The notes under the pieces were generated by a model that was not told the origin of the DNA, made no database searches, and saw only the letters and a program-made list of their open reading frames with translations. Shown here one piece after another: positions 1 through 9,441 of a DNA stretch of 64,000 bases. The stretch lies in assembly GCF_963678795.1 (NCBI RefSeq), contig NZ_OY787452.1, positions 620,001 to 684,000 of the forward strand, given 5' to 3'. The DNA is from an uncultured Methanoregula sp. (GTDB taxonomy: Archaea; Halobacteriota; Methanomicrobia; Methanomicrobiales; Methanospirillaceae). Position 1 is the stretch's first letter. Every line of letters begins with the position of its first letter. A program made the position numbers and the translations under genes.

Positions 1-376
1 GAATCGCACCGAGCATGCAGGATTCGATGAAAGAGAATCCCGCCATGTAATGCATGATCACGATGCAGATGGCAGTTATGACAATGAAATTGGCAACCGT
101 GATGGCAGTTGTCCCGGTGATGGATTTTTTCAGGGTCTCTATCGTGATGTGCAGGCCGCCTTCGAACAGGATGATGGCCAGCGTGACCATCGTGAAGAGC
201 GGACCAACAACTCCGAACGCAGAAGGGGCGACGAGGCCCAGGAACGGGCCGACAATGATACCGATGGCGATGAGAAAGAGTACATCGGGAATCTTGGTGA
301 GTGTAAAAAACCGCGAGAGGATATTGCCGAGGAAAATAAGAAGGCCCAGGAAGAGTACGGTTACCGCTGCATCCAT
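1..376 (-). CDS. CPA-family Na+(K+)/H+ antiporter, N-terminal part (truncated by window edge)
   Basis: The minus-strand frame is open from an ATG at 376 to the left window edge, giving about 125 residues. It starts MDAAVTVLFLGLLIFLGN and consists of closely spaced hydrophobic helices. The motif LFEGGLHI near residue 75 is the conserved TM motif of the monovalent cation:proton antiporter (CPA) superfamily. By family it would exchange Na+ or K+ for protons across the cytoplasmic membrane. A TATA-like CTATATTTT lies about 25-35 bases upstream, so the transcript probably has a very short leader. It sits beside a K+ transporter and MscS channels, which fits an ion-homeostasis block. Most of the protein lies outside the window, so subfamily and ion specificity cannot be judged. 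Confidence 0.8.
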   Translation of the reverse strand, partial: MDAAVTVLFLGLLIFLGNILSRFFTLTKIPDVLFLIAIGIIVGPFLGLVAPSAFGVVGPLFTMVTLAIILFEGGLHITIETLKKSITGTTAITVANFIVITAICIVIMHYMAGFSFIESCMLGAI

Positions 377-483
377 TGGGTATGCGTTGATCTGAATGGA
401 AAATATAGGTTTTCCAGAATCACTCTTTTAAAAACTCCCGCCTGCCCGGAAAAGAGATATGGGATTCACCCCTTTTTTTTATC

Positions 484-654
484 ATGAAGCCCGGTAAAGA
501 ATTCATCAAAAAACCTGACAGTGATATGGTCAATGAACCCGTCAAGGATGACGAGGGAATAGATGCTTTTCTGATTCTCCAGATTGTTGGCGGTATTTTC
601 GTTGTAATTTTTATTGCCTGGTTTATTCTCCACGTTGTCATGCATTTAGTCTGA
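484..654 (+). CDS. Small single-span membrane protein (56 aa), unknown function
   Basis: A short ORF begins MKPGKEFIKKPDSDMVNEP and ends with one hydrophobic helix (about residues 31-53, ending HVVMHLV). It has a charged cytoplasmic-type N-terminus and a single C-terminal membrane span. No Shine-Dalgarno is visible. A TTTTAAAAAC stretch about 50 bases upstream could be the TATA box. It lies between the divergent antiporter start and kup on the same strand as kup. It could be a small accessory subunit of a neighbouring transporter, but that is inference. No family was recognised. The coding-like amino acid composition and clear membrane segment are the only support. Confidence 0.5.
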   Translation: MKPGKEFIKKPDSDMVNEPVKDDEGIDAFLILQIVGGIFVVIFIAWFILHVVMHLV

Positions 655-753
655 TATCCCATCACCAATCTGTTTTTGTATGTGAGTGGGATCAAGAACG
701 ATGCCCGGGGAAAAACCCAAAAGGGTTTCTTATTTCAGGATCGAGTATAGGTG

Positions 754-2568
754 ATGGGCGAGACAGGAACCCCGATATCAAAAATCGTAAAATCCCTCGG
801 TCTTGTCTTCGGGGATATCGGTACCAGCCCGATCTACACGGTCGGCGCCATCCTGCTCTTCCTGCTCCCCACGAGCTTCAACATCTTCGGGCTCCTCTCC
901 CTCGTCACGTGGACGCTATTCACCATCATCACAGTCCAGTACATCTGGCTTGCCACGTCGCTCTCTGATAAAGGCGAGGGCGGAACGATCGTTCTCAAAA
1001 CGCTCCTTGATTCCCTGCTGAAGCCAGGTATTACCGCATCCGCTGTATCGGTCCTCACGATCATCGGGATCGCCCTCTTCATCGGGGACGGGGTAATCAC
1101 ACCGGCCATCAGTATCCTCTCAGCAGTCGAAGGCATCCTGCTGATCCCCGGGTTCCAGGAAACCAGTCAGATGGTGATCCTTCTCATTGCTGTCATCATT
1201 GCCACAGGATTGTTCCTTTTCCAGCGGCGGGGAACCGAGCGGGTGGCCTTTGCGTTTGGTCCCGTTATGGTGATCTGGTTCGGCGCACTTGCCGTATTTG
1301 GCATAATATCTGTCATCAGCGCCCCGCAGGTGCTTTTTGCCCTGAGCCCGACCTATGCCCTGGCATTTATTCTGGAAAACGGCTGGGCGTCCCTGATCGT
1401 GATGTCGGCCGTGATCCTCTGTGTCACCGGGGGTGAGGCGCTCTACGCCGATATGGGGCACCTTGGCAGGGAGCCGATCGTCAAGGGCTGGGTCGTGGTC
1501 TTCCCCGCTCTCGTGCTCAGTTACCTCGGTCAGGGGGCGTATGTCCTGATGACCGGTAATACCCATAACGTTCTCTTCTCGATGGTTGACCACATCAGCC
1601 CGGTAATATACGTCCCCTTCCTCCTCCTAAGTATCTGTGCGACCGTCATCGCATCGCAGGCAATGATCTCCGGGATGTTCTCGATTGTTTACCAGGGCAT
1701 GACCACCCGCATCCTTCCCAAGATGAAGATCGAGTACACCTCCTCCGAACTGCGGTCACAGATCTATATAGATACCATCAACTGGCTGCTGCTCGCCGCC
1801 GTTCTGATTGTGATGTTTGAATTCCGCTCATCTGAGAACCTGTCAGCCGCATACGGCCTTGCTGTTTCGGGCTCGATGTTGATCTCCGCCATCATGATGG
1901 CGATCATTTTTCTGCACCAGAATAAACCGGTCCAGATGATTATTTCCGGCTCACTCATCATCATTGACGGTTTGTTCTTCAGCTCCACGCTCTTCAAGAT
2001 CCCGCATGGTGCCTACTGGTCGTTCTTCATTGCAGCCATCCCCCTCATCATCATTGTCACATTCATTTTAGGTCAGGAGAGACTTCACTCCATACTCCGG
2101 CCGATTCCGCTTGCGGAGTTTCTCCCCCGATACCAGGAAAATTACGCCAGCCTCCCGAAGATCCGGGGGACCGCGCTCTATTTTATCGGGGATGTCAGAA
2201 AGCTGTCTCCCTACCTCTCCCAGGTCTTTTTCCAGAACGAGATCCTGTACGAGAACAACATTCTCGTCTCAATCAAGGTCACCGAAAAACCGTTTGGGAT
2301 CAGTACGGCATTCACTTCCGATCTTGCACCGGGTCTCCATCTCTTCACGGTCACAGCAGGATATATGGAAATCGTCAACGTGGTCGGACTGTTACATGAG
2401 CGGGAGATTGATGAGAAGACAATCTTTTACGGCGTTGAAAATATTGTAAGTGATACACCCCTCTGGAGACTATACGGGATAATCAAAAAGATTTCTCCCC
2501 CGTTTGTCCAGTTCTACGCCCTTCCTCCGGAGAAGATCCACGGGGTTGTAACCAGGGTCGTAATGTGA
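754..2568 (+). CDS. kup: KUP-type potassium uptake transporter
   Basis: This is a K+ uptake permease of the KUP/HAK/KT family, probably a K+:H+ symporter in the cytoplasmic membrane. The signature GLVFGDIGTSPIYT lies in the first helix, followed by about 12 membrane spans and a soluble C-terminal domain of roughly 150 residues. The length of about 604 aa is normal for the family. A GTG directly precedes the ATG at 754, and I take the ATG as start. It follows the 56-aa membrane peptide on the same strand and faces three MscS genes downstream. K+ accumulation is the first response of methanogens to osmotic upshift, so it fits with the compatible-solute operon at 8.6-12 kb. No truncation or odd residues were seen. 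Confidence 0.95.
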   Translation: MGETGTPISKIVKSLGLVFGDIGTSPIYTVGAILLFLLPTSFNIFGLLSLVTWTLFTIITVQYIWLATSLSDKGEGGTIVLKTLLDSLLKPGITASAVSVLTIIGIALFIGDGVITPAISILSAVEGILLIPGFQETSQMVILLIAVIIATGLFLFQRRGTERVAFAFGPVMVIWFGALAVFGIISVISAPQVLFALSPTYALAFILENGWASLIVMSAVILCVTGGEALYADMGHLGREPIVKGWVVVFPALVLSYLGQGAYVLMTGNTHNVLFSMVDHISPVIYVPFLLLSICATVIASQAMISGMFSIVYQGMTTRILPKMKIEYTSSELRSQIYIDTINWLLLAAVLIVMFEFRSSENLSAAYGLAVSGSMLISAIMMAIIFLHQNKPVQMIISGSLIIIDGLFFSSTLFKIPHGAYWSFFIAAIPLIIIVTFILGQERLHSILRPIPLAEFLPRYQENYASLPKIRGTALYFIGDVRKLSPYLSQVFFQNEILYENNILVSIKVTEKPFGISTAFTSDLAPGLHLFTVTAGYMEIVNVVGLLHEREIDEKTIFYGVENIVSDTPLWRLYGIIKKISPPFVQFYALPPEKIHGVVTRVVM

Positions 2569-2804
2569 GACTTTTTTAAAAAAAGTACAAGAAATATTGG
2601 CTCTGGAGAAATGCTTAAAAAATCAAAACGCTTACAGGAATTAACATCCTCCTCCCGCTCGGACTATGATATACGTGATAACCCCGGAACAGGTTATACG
2701 GCACTATCAGGAAAACGCATGGTCGGTTAAGGCGGATGGGAACTATTCTTTTTTCAAACGGTTCTTTTCTTGTCGTGAACTGATGACATCGGGAGATAGA
2801 ATTG

Positions 2805-3773
2805 TTAATTATTATCCGGCTGTTTTTTGTTCTTGCTGGAAGCAAGAGTGTCTTTAGTGGTTGTGACTGTGACGGTTGTCGAGGAGATTGTAATCTTGTC
2901 TTCCTTTTCGATAACTGCAAGGATCAACTCGCTCAGCCGGGATCGCAGAATACGGCGGTTGCGGGCATCGGAAATGTAGCGCACATCCAGGGTAATCCAG
3001 TTATCTGTGAGTGTAATATAGGCTGAGGGATCGACAACTTTTTTGGGAAGGTAATAGGTTTCCCCGATTCGTTCAATTTCCTCATCCGCCTGCTTCGTCA
3101 TCGAAGAGGTTTCTTTGATAATAATTCCGAGGATGAGATCTTTTGCCCGTTTCCAATCGCTGTCATACGTAAGGGGTATGGAGATCTCGTCCCAGACAAA
3201 CGAATGGTCCCGGGTGTAATTGTACAAAGCATGATTCATCACAAAACCATTGGGTACAAAAAGCAGCCGCCCAGATGGCTGGTCCCCGGAAACCCAGCCC
3301 CGTATCTCCATAAGCGTCGTATTCATGATACCGATGTCCATTACATCCCCGTACTTGTCGTCAATGGAGATCCTGTCGCCGACACGGTACATACTGGAGA
3401 TAATAATCAAAAAACCTCCGACAAAATTCTTAAACAAATCCTGCAGGGCAAAGGCAATCGCGGCACCGATAATACCGTATGACACAATAAGTGAGGAAGT
3501 ATCAGTTACCCAGATCCGCAGGCAGAGGACTAATATGAAAACAATTGAAAGTATTGAAATGGCCTTGTTTGCCGTGTACCGGGTTTTCAGGTCTGCGATT
3601 CTCCGGACAAGGAACATTCCGATAATAACCGGGAAAATCAGATACGTGGCAGTAAGGACAAGGGAGGTGGAGTAAAGATCTGTGACAACCTGCTCATTGA
3701 TCACATGCGCAGCTGCGCCAAGCCCCACAGAAAGGAGGAGAAGCGCAGAAAAAATTAGCAGTTGTCGTTTCAT
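2805..3773 (-). CDS. MscS-family mechanosensitive ion channel (first of three)
   Basis: A small-conductance mechanosensitive channel homologue of about 322 aa. It has four or five N-terminal hydrophobic segments, then the pore-lining TM3 region (FALQDLFKNFVGGFLIII) and the beta domain motif YRVGDRISIDDKYGDV. The C-terminal domain is short. An in-frame start 39 bases upstream (3812) is disfavoured because a TATA-like TTTTTTATAATTG sits directly before it, so transcription would begin downstream of it. The ATG at 3773 (MKRQLLIFSALL) is therefore preferred. By family it releases solutes on hypo-osmotic shock. Two more MscS homologues lie at 3880-4782 and 7498-8541. They are not close duplicates, having different N-termini and pore motifs. 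Confidence 0.9.
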   Translation of the reverse strand: MKRQLLIFSALLLLSVGLGAAAHVINEQVVTDLYSTSLVLTATYLIFPVIIGMFLVRRIADLKTRYTANKAISILSIVFILVLCLRIWVTDTSSLIVSYGIIGAAIAFALQDLFKNFVGGFLIIISSMYRVGDRISIDDKYGDVMDIGIMNTTLMEIRGWVSGDQPSGRLLFVPNGFVMNHALYNYTRDHSFVWDEISIPLTYDSDWKRAKDLILGIIIKETSSMTKQADEEIERIGETYYLPKKVVDPSAYITLTDNWITLDVRYISDARNRRILRSRLSELILAVIEKEDKITISSTTVTVTTTKDTLASSKNKKQPDNN

Positions 3774-3879
3774 GAGTTGATACCCGTTAACATTCTCTTC
3801 TCTATTTTTCAATTATAAAAAATTACATCCATAAGATCCCGGCAAACTATGAAGAGGGAATAAGGGATGACAGACATTG

Positions 3880-4782
3880 TTATGGTTTTGTTGGCGGGGA
3901 CAGCCCGCTCATATCGCCCGAAGGGAGAACAAACGAAGGTGGCCGGATCCCCGCCTTTTTAAACTCGGTCCATGTTCTCCGGGTCACTTCAGACTTGAAC
4001 TCGAACTCCCGACGGAGGTCGTTTACGTATCCCTTTGCACGGATGCGCTTGTAGAAAGGGAAATCCTCGAATAAGACGGTGTAAGTATATTTTTTTGAGA
4101 TGATCACGTACTTCGATGTAACAAGAGCCTCTTTTAAGATCTTCATTGCCGTTTCTGCATCGGAATCCGGGTGGATGAAGAGATCAATCACGACCATCAT
4201 GGCCAGGTCACCGGCATTCCCGCTGGTTACCGGCAGGCTGAAGATTGAGTAGTTCGGCACCGACACCAGTTCATCGGCAGGGGTCTGGATACGCGTAGCA
4301 CGGATACCGATGTCTTTAACTTCCCCGTACTTGTCGCCGATTGTAACCTTGTCGCCGATCTGGTACGGTTTTTCAAAGATGATCACGATGCTCCCGATGA
4401 TATCGGCAAAGAGATCTTTTAAGCCAAACCCGATTGCAGCGCCAAAAAGCCCCGAGAATGCAATCATCTGGGTCAGTGACGGTTCGATGACGGCGATTAC
4501 GATGTAATAGAGTGCAAGCGTATATACAAGAAGCTTCAGCAGGGGGATGATCATGTTGACCGATGTCCGGTACCAGCCGATCCGCTCGGAAACATGGACG
4601 AGGATGAAACTGAGGAGGTAGGTAAGGACATAAGCGATGATGATAATAATAACAACATAGAGAATCAGGTTTGCATCAATGGTTTTTACCGGAAGTTCTG
4701 CCGTTACATTGGACAGCACGTTTGACTGAACGGATTTTATCGATAATTCCGCTGAAACATTGGAGAGCAGGGTGTCGGCCAT
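3880..4782 (-). CDS. MscS-family mechanosensitive ion channel (second of three)
   Basis: About 300 aa with three N-terminal membrane segments. The pore helix is IGFGLKDLFADIIGSIVIIF and the beta-domain motif is YQIGDKVTIGDKYGEVKDIG, which together identify the MscS family. The first 40 residues contain an internal repeat-like pair (LLSNVSAELSIKSV and VLSNVTAELPVKTI). The ATG at 4782 lies just after the stop codon of the upstream ATPase gene (stop at 4787-4785), and a GTG at 4791 would overlap it. The two genes are thus translationally coupled, suggesting the ATPase and this channel work together. The function in gating or export is by family only. Confidence 0.9.
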   Translation of the reverse strand: MADTLLSNVSAELSIKSVQSNVLSNVTAELPVKTIDANLILYVVIIIIIAYVLTYLLSFILVHVSERIGWYRTSVNMIIPLLKLLVYTLALYYIVIAVIEPSLTQMIAFSGLFGAAIGFGLKDLFADIIGSIVIIFEKPYQIGDKVTIGDKYGEVKDIGIRATRIQTPADELVSVPNYSIFSLPVTSGNAGDLAMMVVIDLFIHPDSDAETAMKILKEALVTSKYVIISKKYTYTVLFEDFPFYKRIRAKGYVNDLRREFEFKSEVTRRTWTEFKKAGIRPPSFVLPSGDMSGLSPPTKP

Positions 4783-4784
4783 GA

Positions 4785-5822
4785 TCACCACAATCTCCGG
4801 GTCTTCTTAAGGTAATCCGTCACCGGACCAAGGGCAAATGCCTCGATATTGTAATAGCCTGCACGGTTCCAGACAAGTCCCTGCTGGACGAGACGATAGA
4901 GAACCCGTTCGATATCCATCTCTGATCTGGCAATTGCGGAAAGATCCTTTGCATGCAGGGATTCCATGGACAGGATAAGGGAAAGGATAAATGATTCATC
5001 CGTGTCAAGCGAGATGGAAAACGGGGTCTCGGTGATTGCGCTTAATGATATTGCATTATTATTCAGGCCCCGGTCCCAGAGCAGGATTGCTACACCGGGA
5101 TTCCCTTCCGCTATCCGGTTGATCTTTTCAAAAATTACATCCTCAATGGAGACCTGAACACGTTTTTTTCTTGGCAGTCTCCGGAGCATCACGGTAAAAT
5201 TCAGTTTTATCCAGGGGATTGAAATATCGGTTTTAGTAAGCGGCAGCCGTATCGTACGGTGGATTACCGAGAAAAACATCGAGCGCTCTGCGATCCCCTC
5301 GTCCACAAAACGGATGTCCCCGGGTTTATACCGTGACATGATCACCTGTTTGAGAACCGGGGTGTCAATCTTGTTTAAGGAAACGATGGTGGGGAAATAC
5401 GCATCAAGGTTCATCACTGCAGAGAGGTACTGCCAGCTGTAGATGTTCCACGTAGTGATAAAGAGCTTTTTTGACATGATCTGCATGCGCAGGAATGTAT
5501 CAAGAACATCAAATCCCCCGATAACCCTTGTCGCGAGGAACTGGCAGTTGTCGATCAGGATAATATCGCTGGTCAGGGCGGAAAAATCCGGGAGGGTAGA
5601 CTGCATTATGACAAATTCCAGGGACAGGTAGTGTACCCGGTTACCGTAGATGCGCATGATCTCGGCAACAATTGTCGAACGGCCTCCCATCGGTTCTGCA
5701 ACTATGGCAAGATGGGAAGGTGAACCGGATCCGGAGCGTTCGATAGCCCCGGTTATTTCTTTTAACTCCTGGTCATAGCCGATAACGGTGCTCTCGGAAA
5801 CTGAATTCCCCTCTTCTGTCAT
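4785..5822 (-). CDS. P-loop ATPase of archaeal/STAND type with C-terminal winged-helix-like region
   Basis: A 345-aa protein with a Walker-A-like loop near residue 43 (EPMGGRSTI), in which the usual Lys is replaced by Arg. A Walker-B-like strand follows (DIILIDNCQF). The last 70 residues (MESLHAKDLSAIARSEM then VLYRLVQQGLVWNRAG) look like a winged helix. This order resembles archaeal AAA/STAND ATPases that sense or regulate, but the Arg substitution means ATP hydrolysis should not be assumed. It is the first gene of a two-gene unit with the MscS channel that begins at its stop codon. Pairing of an ATPase with a mechanosensitive channel suggests a regulatory or NTP-sensing partner, which is inference. 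No closer family was recognised. Confidence 0.6.
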   Translation of the reverse strand: MTEEGNSVSESTVIGYDQELKEITGAIERSGSGSPSHLAIVAEPMGGRSTIVAEIMRIYGNRVHYLSLEFVIMQSTLPDFSALTSDIILIDNCQFLATRVIGGFDVLDTFLRMQIMSKKLFITTWNIYSWQYLSAVMNLDAYFPTIVSLNKIDTPVLKQVIMSRYKPGDIRFVDEGIAERSMFFSVIHRTIRLPLTKTDISIPWIKLNFTVMLRRLPRKKRVQVSIEDVIFEKINRIAEGNPGVAILLWDRGLNNNAISLSAITETPFSISLDTDESFILSLILSMESLHAKDLSAIARSEMDIERVLYRLVQQGLVWNRAGYYNIEAFALGPVTDYLKKTRRLW

Positions 5823-5918
5823 ATCCAGCCAGTCCTACTAGTGAGATACGCGGGGAATTATTAAAGTATATGCAGAACCGGCTCGTTTTTCCCGTCTTGG
5901 CATGAGTCCTTACCGGTT

Positions 5919-6635
5919 TCACTCTGATTTGGCAACCCGGTACTCTTCCAGCTCCCCGGCATGGAACACTTTTATCTCGATCGGCCTGCCCTGCCCATAC
6001 CCCCGCATGTGTTTTTGGTAAACCGCTGGATCATGCCTGAGGTTACACAATATAAAATATTCATGGATGGTTTCAAGGAACGAGATCTGATGGGTGAGGT
6101 AAGCATTCTCGTACTCCTTGATCTCACGGGCGATCGCGAGGCACTCGTCATAGGAAAGTGAAGGATCAAACTGCCCGTGACTGCCCTTGCGTGCGAACTG
6201 CCGCCAGGTAACGTTGCCCGACACTCCAGCACTGCGTCGGAGCATGTGCGGGTAGATCCGGCAGCCGGAGAACCGGCTGTCATAGATGCTGCACTTCCCG
6301 TTCTCAAGGAACCAGCAGGATCCAGCTGCATCATCTTTCATCCGGAGAGCATACCCGGAAACATAGAACATTCCATTCTGATCGCAGAACTCCGGATCGG
6401 GCGCCGGGACATATGCACCGGGATCGATTGTTTTGAGTTCAGCGACATCATGATCGAGAAGAAAGATGTGGTTGTTGACCGACCGGGTGCAGCACGCCCC
6501 GCAACATGAGCACCGGAACCTGGCAGACCAGATATCACTGGCAATCTGCTCAAGAGGATAGGCAAACAACCGGTTCCGTTCCTGCATCAGTGCGACGATG
6601 CGATAGGGAATGGAGACATCGGGGGCCGGGTTCAT
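5919..6635 (-). CDS. YkgJ/FliB-type cysteine-cluster protein (putative Zn/Fe-S binding)
   Basis: About 238 aa. The cysteine motif FRCSCCGACCTRSV near residue 41 and the later C-x6-C-x7-C pattern around SCWFLENGKCSIYDSRFSGC are typical of the YkgJ/CxxCxxCC family, which also includes flagellin lysine N-methylase (FliB). These proteins bind zinc or an iron-sulfur cluster, and their substrates are mostly unknown. The start at 6635 forms an ATGA overlap with the stop of the preceding gene, so the longer in-frame extension upstream is rejected. It is the last gene in a co-directional row that begins with the aminomutase at 12024. The function in this context is unknown. Confidence 0.75.
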   Translation of the reverse strand: MNPAPDVSIPYRIVALMQERNRLFAYPLEQIASDIWSARFRCSCCGACCTRSVNNHIFLLDHDVAELKTIDPGAYVPAPDPEFCDQNGMFYVSGYALRMKDDAAGSCWFLENGKCSIYDSRFSGCRIYPHMLRRSAGVSGNVTWRQFARKGSHGQFDPSLSYDECLAIAREIKEYENAYLTHQISFLETIHEYFILCNLRHDPAVYQKHMRGYGQGRPIEIKVFHAGELEEYRVAKSE

Positions 6636-7501
6636 CTGGATCCACGCTCCTTTTCCATAACCGGTGTATCGAATTCTATCTCGGTAATTGCATATTCCGC
6701 GCAGGCACATTCCCCGTCCGGAAGAATCATGTCCGAAGATACCTGCAGAGGTATCCTGACCCCTCCCCGGTCAGCGTACCCGGCATACCGGCAGGAGAAA
6801 TGGCCGGGCACCGGCCTCCCCGTTTCCGGATGAATGTTCTGATTTGCGTCGATACTTGTGATCCCGCCTCGTCCCCTGAAACGGGCTACGGCTTCAACCG
6901 ACAGATCATTATCCCGGATTATTGCCTTCGCAGTCGAATCATCAACATTTTCCCAGTTGATGAAGTGAGACGTACCGGTGATCATGGGGAACAGGGGCAT
7001 GCAGGCCAGGTACCGGAAGAGGGAGGAGGTTTTGATCTTCTCCTCGTGCGAGTTATTCAGCGGGACGAGCGAGTACAGGTTGAGGTTCATCCCCGCATCA
7101 TGGTGGACATAATAATCAAGGGATTCAAGCCAGATCCCGGGAGCATAGGCAATAGTTGTATGCCACACAAAACCCGGCGTAGCAAGGGAAAAGAATGCCT
7201 CTCCCTTCATGTTCATCCACCGTCCCTTTTTCCCGAATCGTATCCTGCCGGCATGCCGGATATGCACGCACCCGACCTGCCCTTGGTTTGCACCCTGTGC
7301 CCATGCACTGTATCGTGCAACCGGTTCCGGGCCGGGCCGGGTGTTCCGGACCGGGGGTATCGGGGCATAAAAAATAATCAGACGAAGATAGCGGACCTGT
7401 TCTTCGACCATAATCCTGAAAAGATTGCGTCCCGCAATGAGAAAAAAGAGAAAAAGCGCAAAAAAAATCAATATACCGCCAAGCACTTCGGCGAGCATCA
7501 A
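6632..7501 (-). CDS. Membrane-anchored conserved protein, DUF6544-like
   Basis: A 289-aa protein with one N-terminal membrane helix (ILIFFALFLFFLIAG), followed by a soluble domain. The core includes FFSLATPGFVWHTTIAYAPGIWLE, a pattern I associate with the DUF6544 family, and a C-terminal half rich in beta strands. It has no catalytic motif I recognise. It overlaps the MscS gene upstream by four bases (ATGA at 7501-7498) and the YkgJ-like gene downstream by four bases, so the three are almost certainly co-translated. A role in the cell envelope or osmotic response is suggested only by neighbours. Confidence 0.55.
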   Translation of the reverse strand: MMLAEVLGGILIFFALFLFFLIAGRNLFRIMVEEQVRYLRLIIFYAPIPPVRNTRPGPEPVARYSAWAQGANQGQVGCVHIRHAGRIRFGKKGRWMNMKGEAFFSLATPGFVWHTTIAYAPGIWLESLDYYVHHDAGMNLNLYSLVPLNNSHEEKIKTSSLFRYLACMPLFPMITGTSHFINWENVDDSTAKAIIRDNDLSVEAVARFRGRGGITSIDANQNIHPETGRPVPGHFSCRYAGYADRGGVRIPLQVSSDMILPDGECACAEYAITEIEFDTPVMEKERGSR

Positions 7502-8541
7502 CAGCCCCCGTAATTCCGCAGCCTGATATCCACCTGCCGGAACGGAATCTCGATCTTCTCCTCGGTAAATCTGAGGGCGATGCGGCTGTTCACATAATCC
7601 TGGACATCCCAGGCAAAATCGTAATTGTTCGTCCAGAGAATGAGCTGTCCGTTGAGACTGGATTCGCCGAATTCAAGGAAATACACAGACGGGACAGGAT
7701 CGGTTATGACCCAGGAGGTCTTCTCCGCAGCCTCGCGGGCAATGGCGAGAAGGATCTCTTTTACCCGTTCCATATCGGAACCATACGCAACTGAAAACGG
7801 GATCCGGACTTTCAGTTTGTTATCCGGCATTGCGTAATTGATGACCACGCTCGAAGTGACTTTCGAGTTGGGGACGGTTACCATCTGGTTGTCCAGTGTC
7901 TTGATCCGGGTACTCCGGGGGCCGATGCTCACAACGTCACCGAAAAACGTATCGATCTTTACCCTGTCGCCAATCTTGAACGGTTTGTCCACGGCAATGA
8001 TTGCACCGCTGAAGAAGTTGCTCAGGATATCCTGAGCTGCAAGGGCAAGGGCAAGGCCTGCGATACCCGCTCCCGCGAGGAATGGTGTGATATCGATCTT
8101 GAAGTCGGAGAGGATGAGAAGGAACGCCACAAACCAGATCAGGTACCGGGCCGCGATCTCCAGGATTGGAATGAGCCGGTCATCGAGATCCGTCTCGGTC
8201 TTTTCTGCCACACGGGTACCATAGGTCCGGATGAGATTGTAGGAAAAGACCGATGTAATCCATGCCCCGAGCAGGATGAACACCGCGTTGATCACCTGAT
8301 CGGTGATGAGCCAGTTCATCGATTCAGGAACAATATCGAAACGGGTCAGGGCGATATAGACCGACAGGGCAATGATTGCAACGACAAGCGGGGTCCCAAT
8401 GGCCATAAGGATGATGTCATCCAGTTTTGTATCCGTGGCATCCGCTCTCTTCTTCAGCCACCGGATAATGATATGCGCAATACCGGCGAGAACCAGTCCT
8501 GCTGCAATGGTACTGGCCGCATACAGAAAACCATTATTCAT
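7498..8541 (-). CDS. MscS-family mechanosensitive ion channel (third of three)
   Basis: A 347-aa protein with three or four N-terminal helices. The pore helix is ALALAAQDILSNFFSGAIIA, the beta domain begins KPFKIGDRVKIDTFFGDVV, and it continues with TRIKTLDNQMVTVPNS. This is the most canonical MscS of the three in the window. It lies 48 bases after ablB on the same strand and is coupled by a four-base overlap to the DUF6544-like gene. A solute-release channel placed directly behind a compatible-solute synthesis operon makes physiological sense: synthesis on upshift, release on downshift. The co-transcription itself is inference from spacing. Confidence 0.93.
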   Translation of the reverse strand: MNNGFLYAASTIAAGLVLAGIAHIIIRWLKKRADATDTKLDDIILMAIGTPLVVAIIALSVYIALTRFDIVPESMNWLITDQVINAVFILLGAWITSVFSYNLIRTYGTRVAEKTETDLDDRLIPILEIAARYLIWFVAFLLILSDFKIDITPFLAGAGIAGLALALAAQDILSNFFSGAIIAVDKPFKIGDRVKIDTFFGDVVSIGPRSTRIKTLDNQMVTVPNSKVTSSVVINYAMPDNKLKVRIPFSVAYGSDMERVKEILLAIAREAAEKTSWVITDPVPSVYFLEFGESSLNGQLILWTNNYDFAWDVQDYVNSRIALRFTEEKIEIPFRQVDIRLRNYGGC

Positions 8542-8589
8542 CAGGATCAGCTCGCAGAGGACCGGGTTCAGAGATACACAATTTCATGG

Positions 8590-9441
8590 CTATCCCTCTA
8601 ACAGCTTTTTGTACCAGACGTTCATGCTCTCCATCGATCCGCAGATATTGGTGTTGTTCGGGAGCAGACCCCCGAACCGGTATCCTGCCCGGGCGAATAC
8701 AGCATTGATTGGCCGGAAACCGGCCCTGGCAATGGTATAGGCAAGCTGGATCCCCTCTTTTTTCAGATCCGCTTCCATCGCATGGAGGAGCAACCCGGCA
8801 AAACCTTTTCCCCCGAAGAGCGGATTGGTGGCAAAATCCGTCACTTCCATATTCCGGTTCTCTGCATCTGTCTCGCAGGATGCAACAGCCGCCAGCTGAT
8901 GGGATTTTTTAATAACAAAATACCGGACCTGCCCCTGCATGGATTCACGGATATAGTCCGGATCAAAGATCGGAAACGGATATGTTTTGAAAACCGAGCG
9001 GTACAATGCTGCGATCTCCTTTGCATCTCCAGTATGGGCATGCATGAGCGAGAATCCGTCCGGCAGTTCCTGCGAACCTCTCTCTCCAGCATACCCGAAT
9101 GCTGCTGACAGTACGTCCGCAATGATCGTTGCGTTGCGGACTTCCTTTCGTTCCGGATCCATGTATTTCGCCATGAACACTGCGGATTCTTTCCCCTGGT
9201 AGAAGAACGGGACCGTGGCTTCCGTAACGTACCCGTCACTGGCAAAGATTTCCACCGACGATTCCGGCACCTTTACAAAGATTTTCGAATACCCTTCTTT
9301 ACGGGAGATATCATCGGCGAACCGGATGATATCCGGAATATCGGCCGGGGCCAGTTTCATGACATAGACCCGGTTGTTGAAATGACCGTGCTGGATGGTG
9401 CTGCTCCCCCGGTGCATAACGACATCACCCTGCTTCATCAT
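8590..9441 (-). CDS. ablB: Beta-lysine N6-acetyltransferase
   Basis: A 283-aa GNAT-fold enzyme that acetylates beta-lysine to the osmolyte N-epsilon-acetyl-beta-lysine. The C-terminal half carries the acetyl-CoA binding region ([19 protein letters not shown]) and the family-typical segment [20 protein letters not shown]. The N-terminal half ([16 protein letters not shown]) is the extra domain seen in AblB. The start codon overlaps the 3' end of ablA by 17 bases, so the pair is coupled. This pathway is established in Methanosarcina and other methanogens under salt stress. A second Met two codons in could also be the start. Confidence 0.93.
   Translation of the reverse strand: MMKQGDVVMHRGSSTIQHGHFNNRVYVMKLAPADIPDIIRFADDISRKEGYSKIFVKVPESSVEIFASDGYVTEATVPFFYQGKESAVFMAKYMDPERKEVRNATIIADVLSAAFGYAGERGSQELPDGFSLMHAHTGDAKEIAALYRSVFKTYPFPIFDPDYIRESMQGQVRYFVIKKSHQLAAVASCETDAENRNMEVTDFATNPLFGGKGFAGLLLHAMEADLKKEGIQLAYTIARAGFRPINAVFARAGYRFGGLLPNNTNICGSMESMNVWYKKLLEG

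Noticed and set aside
2611-2730. A 39-aa ORF (starts MLKKSKRLQELTSSSRSDYD) after kup
   Set aside because: The ribosome site is too close to the ATG, there is no family or conservation evidence, and it lies opposite the 3' region of an MscS gene.
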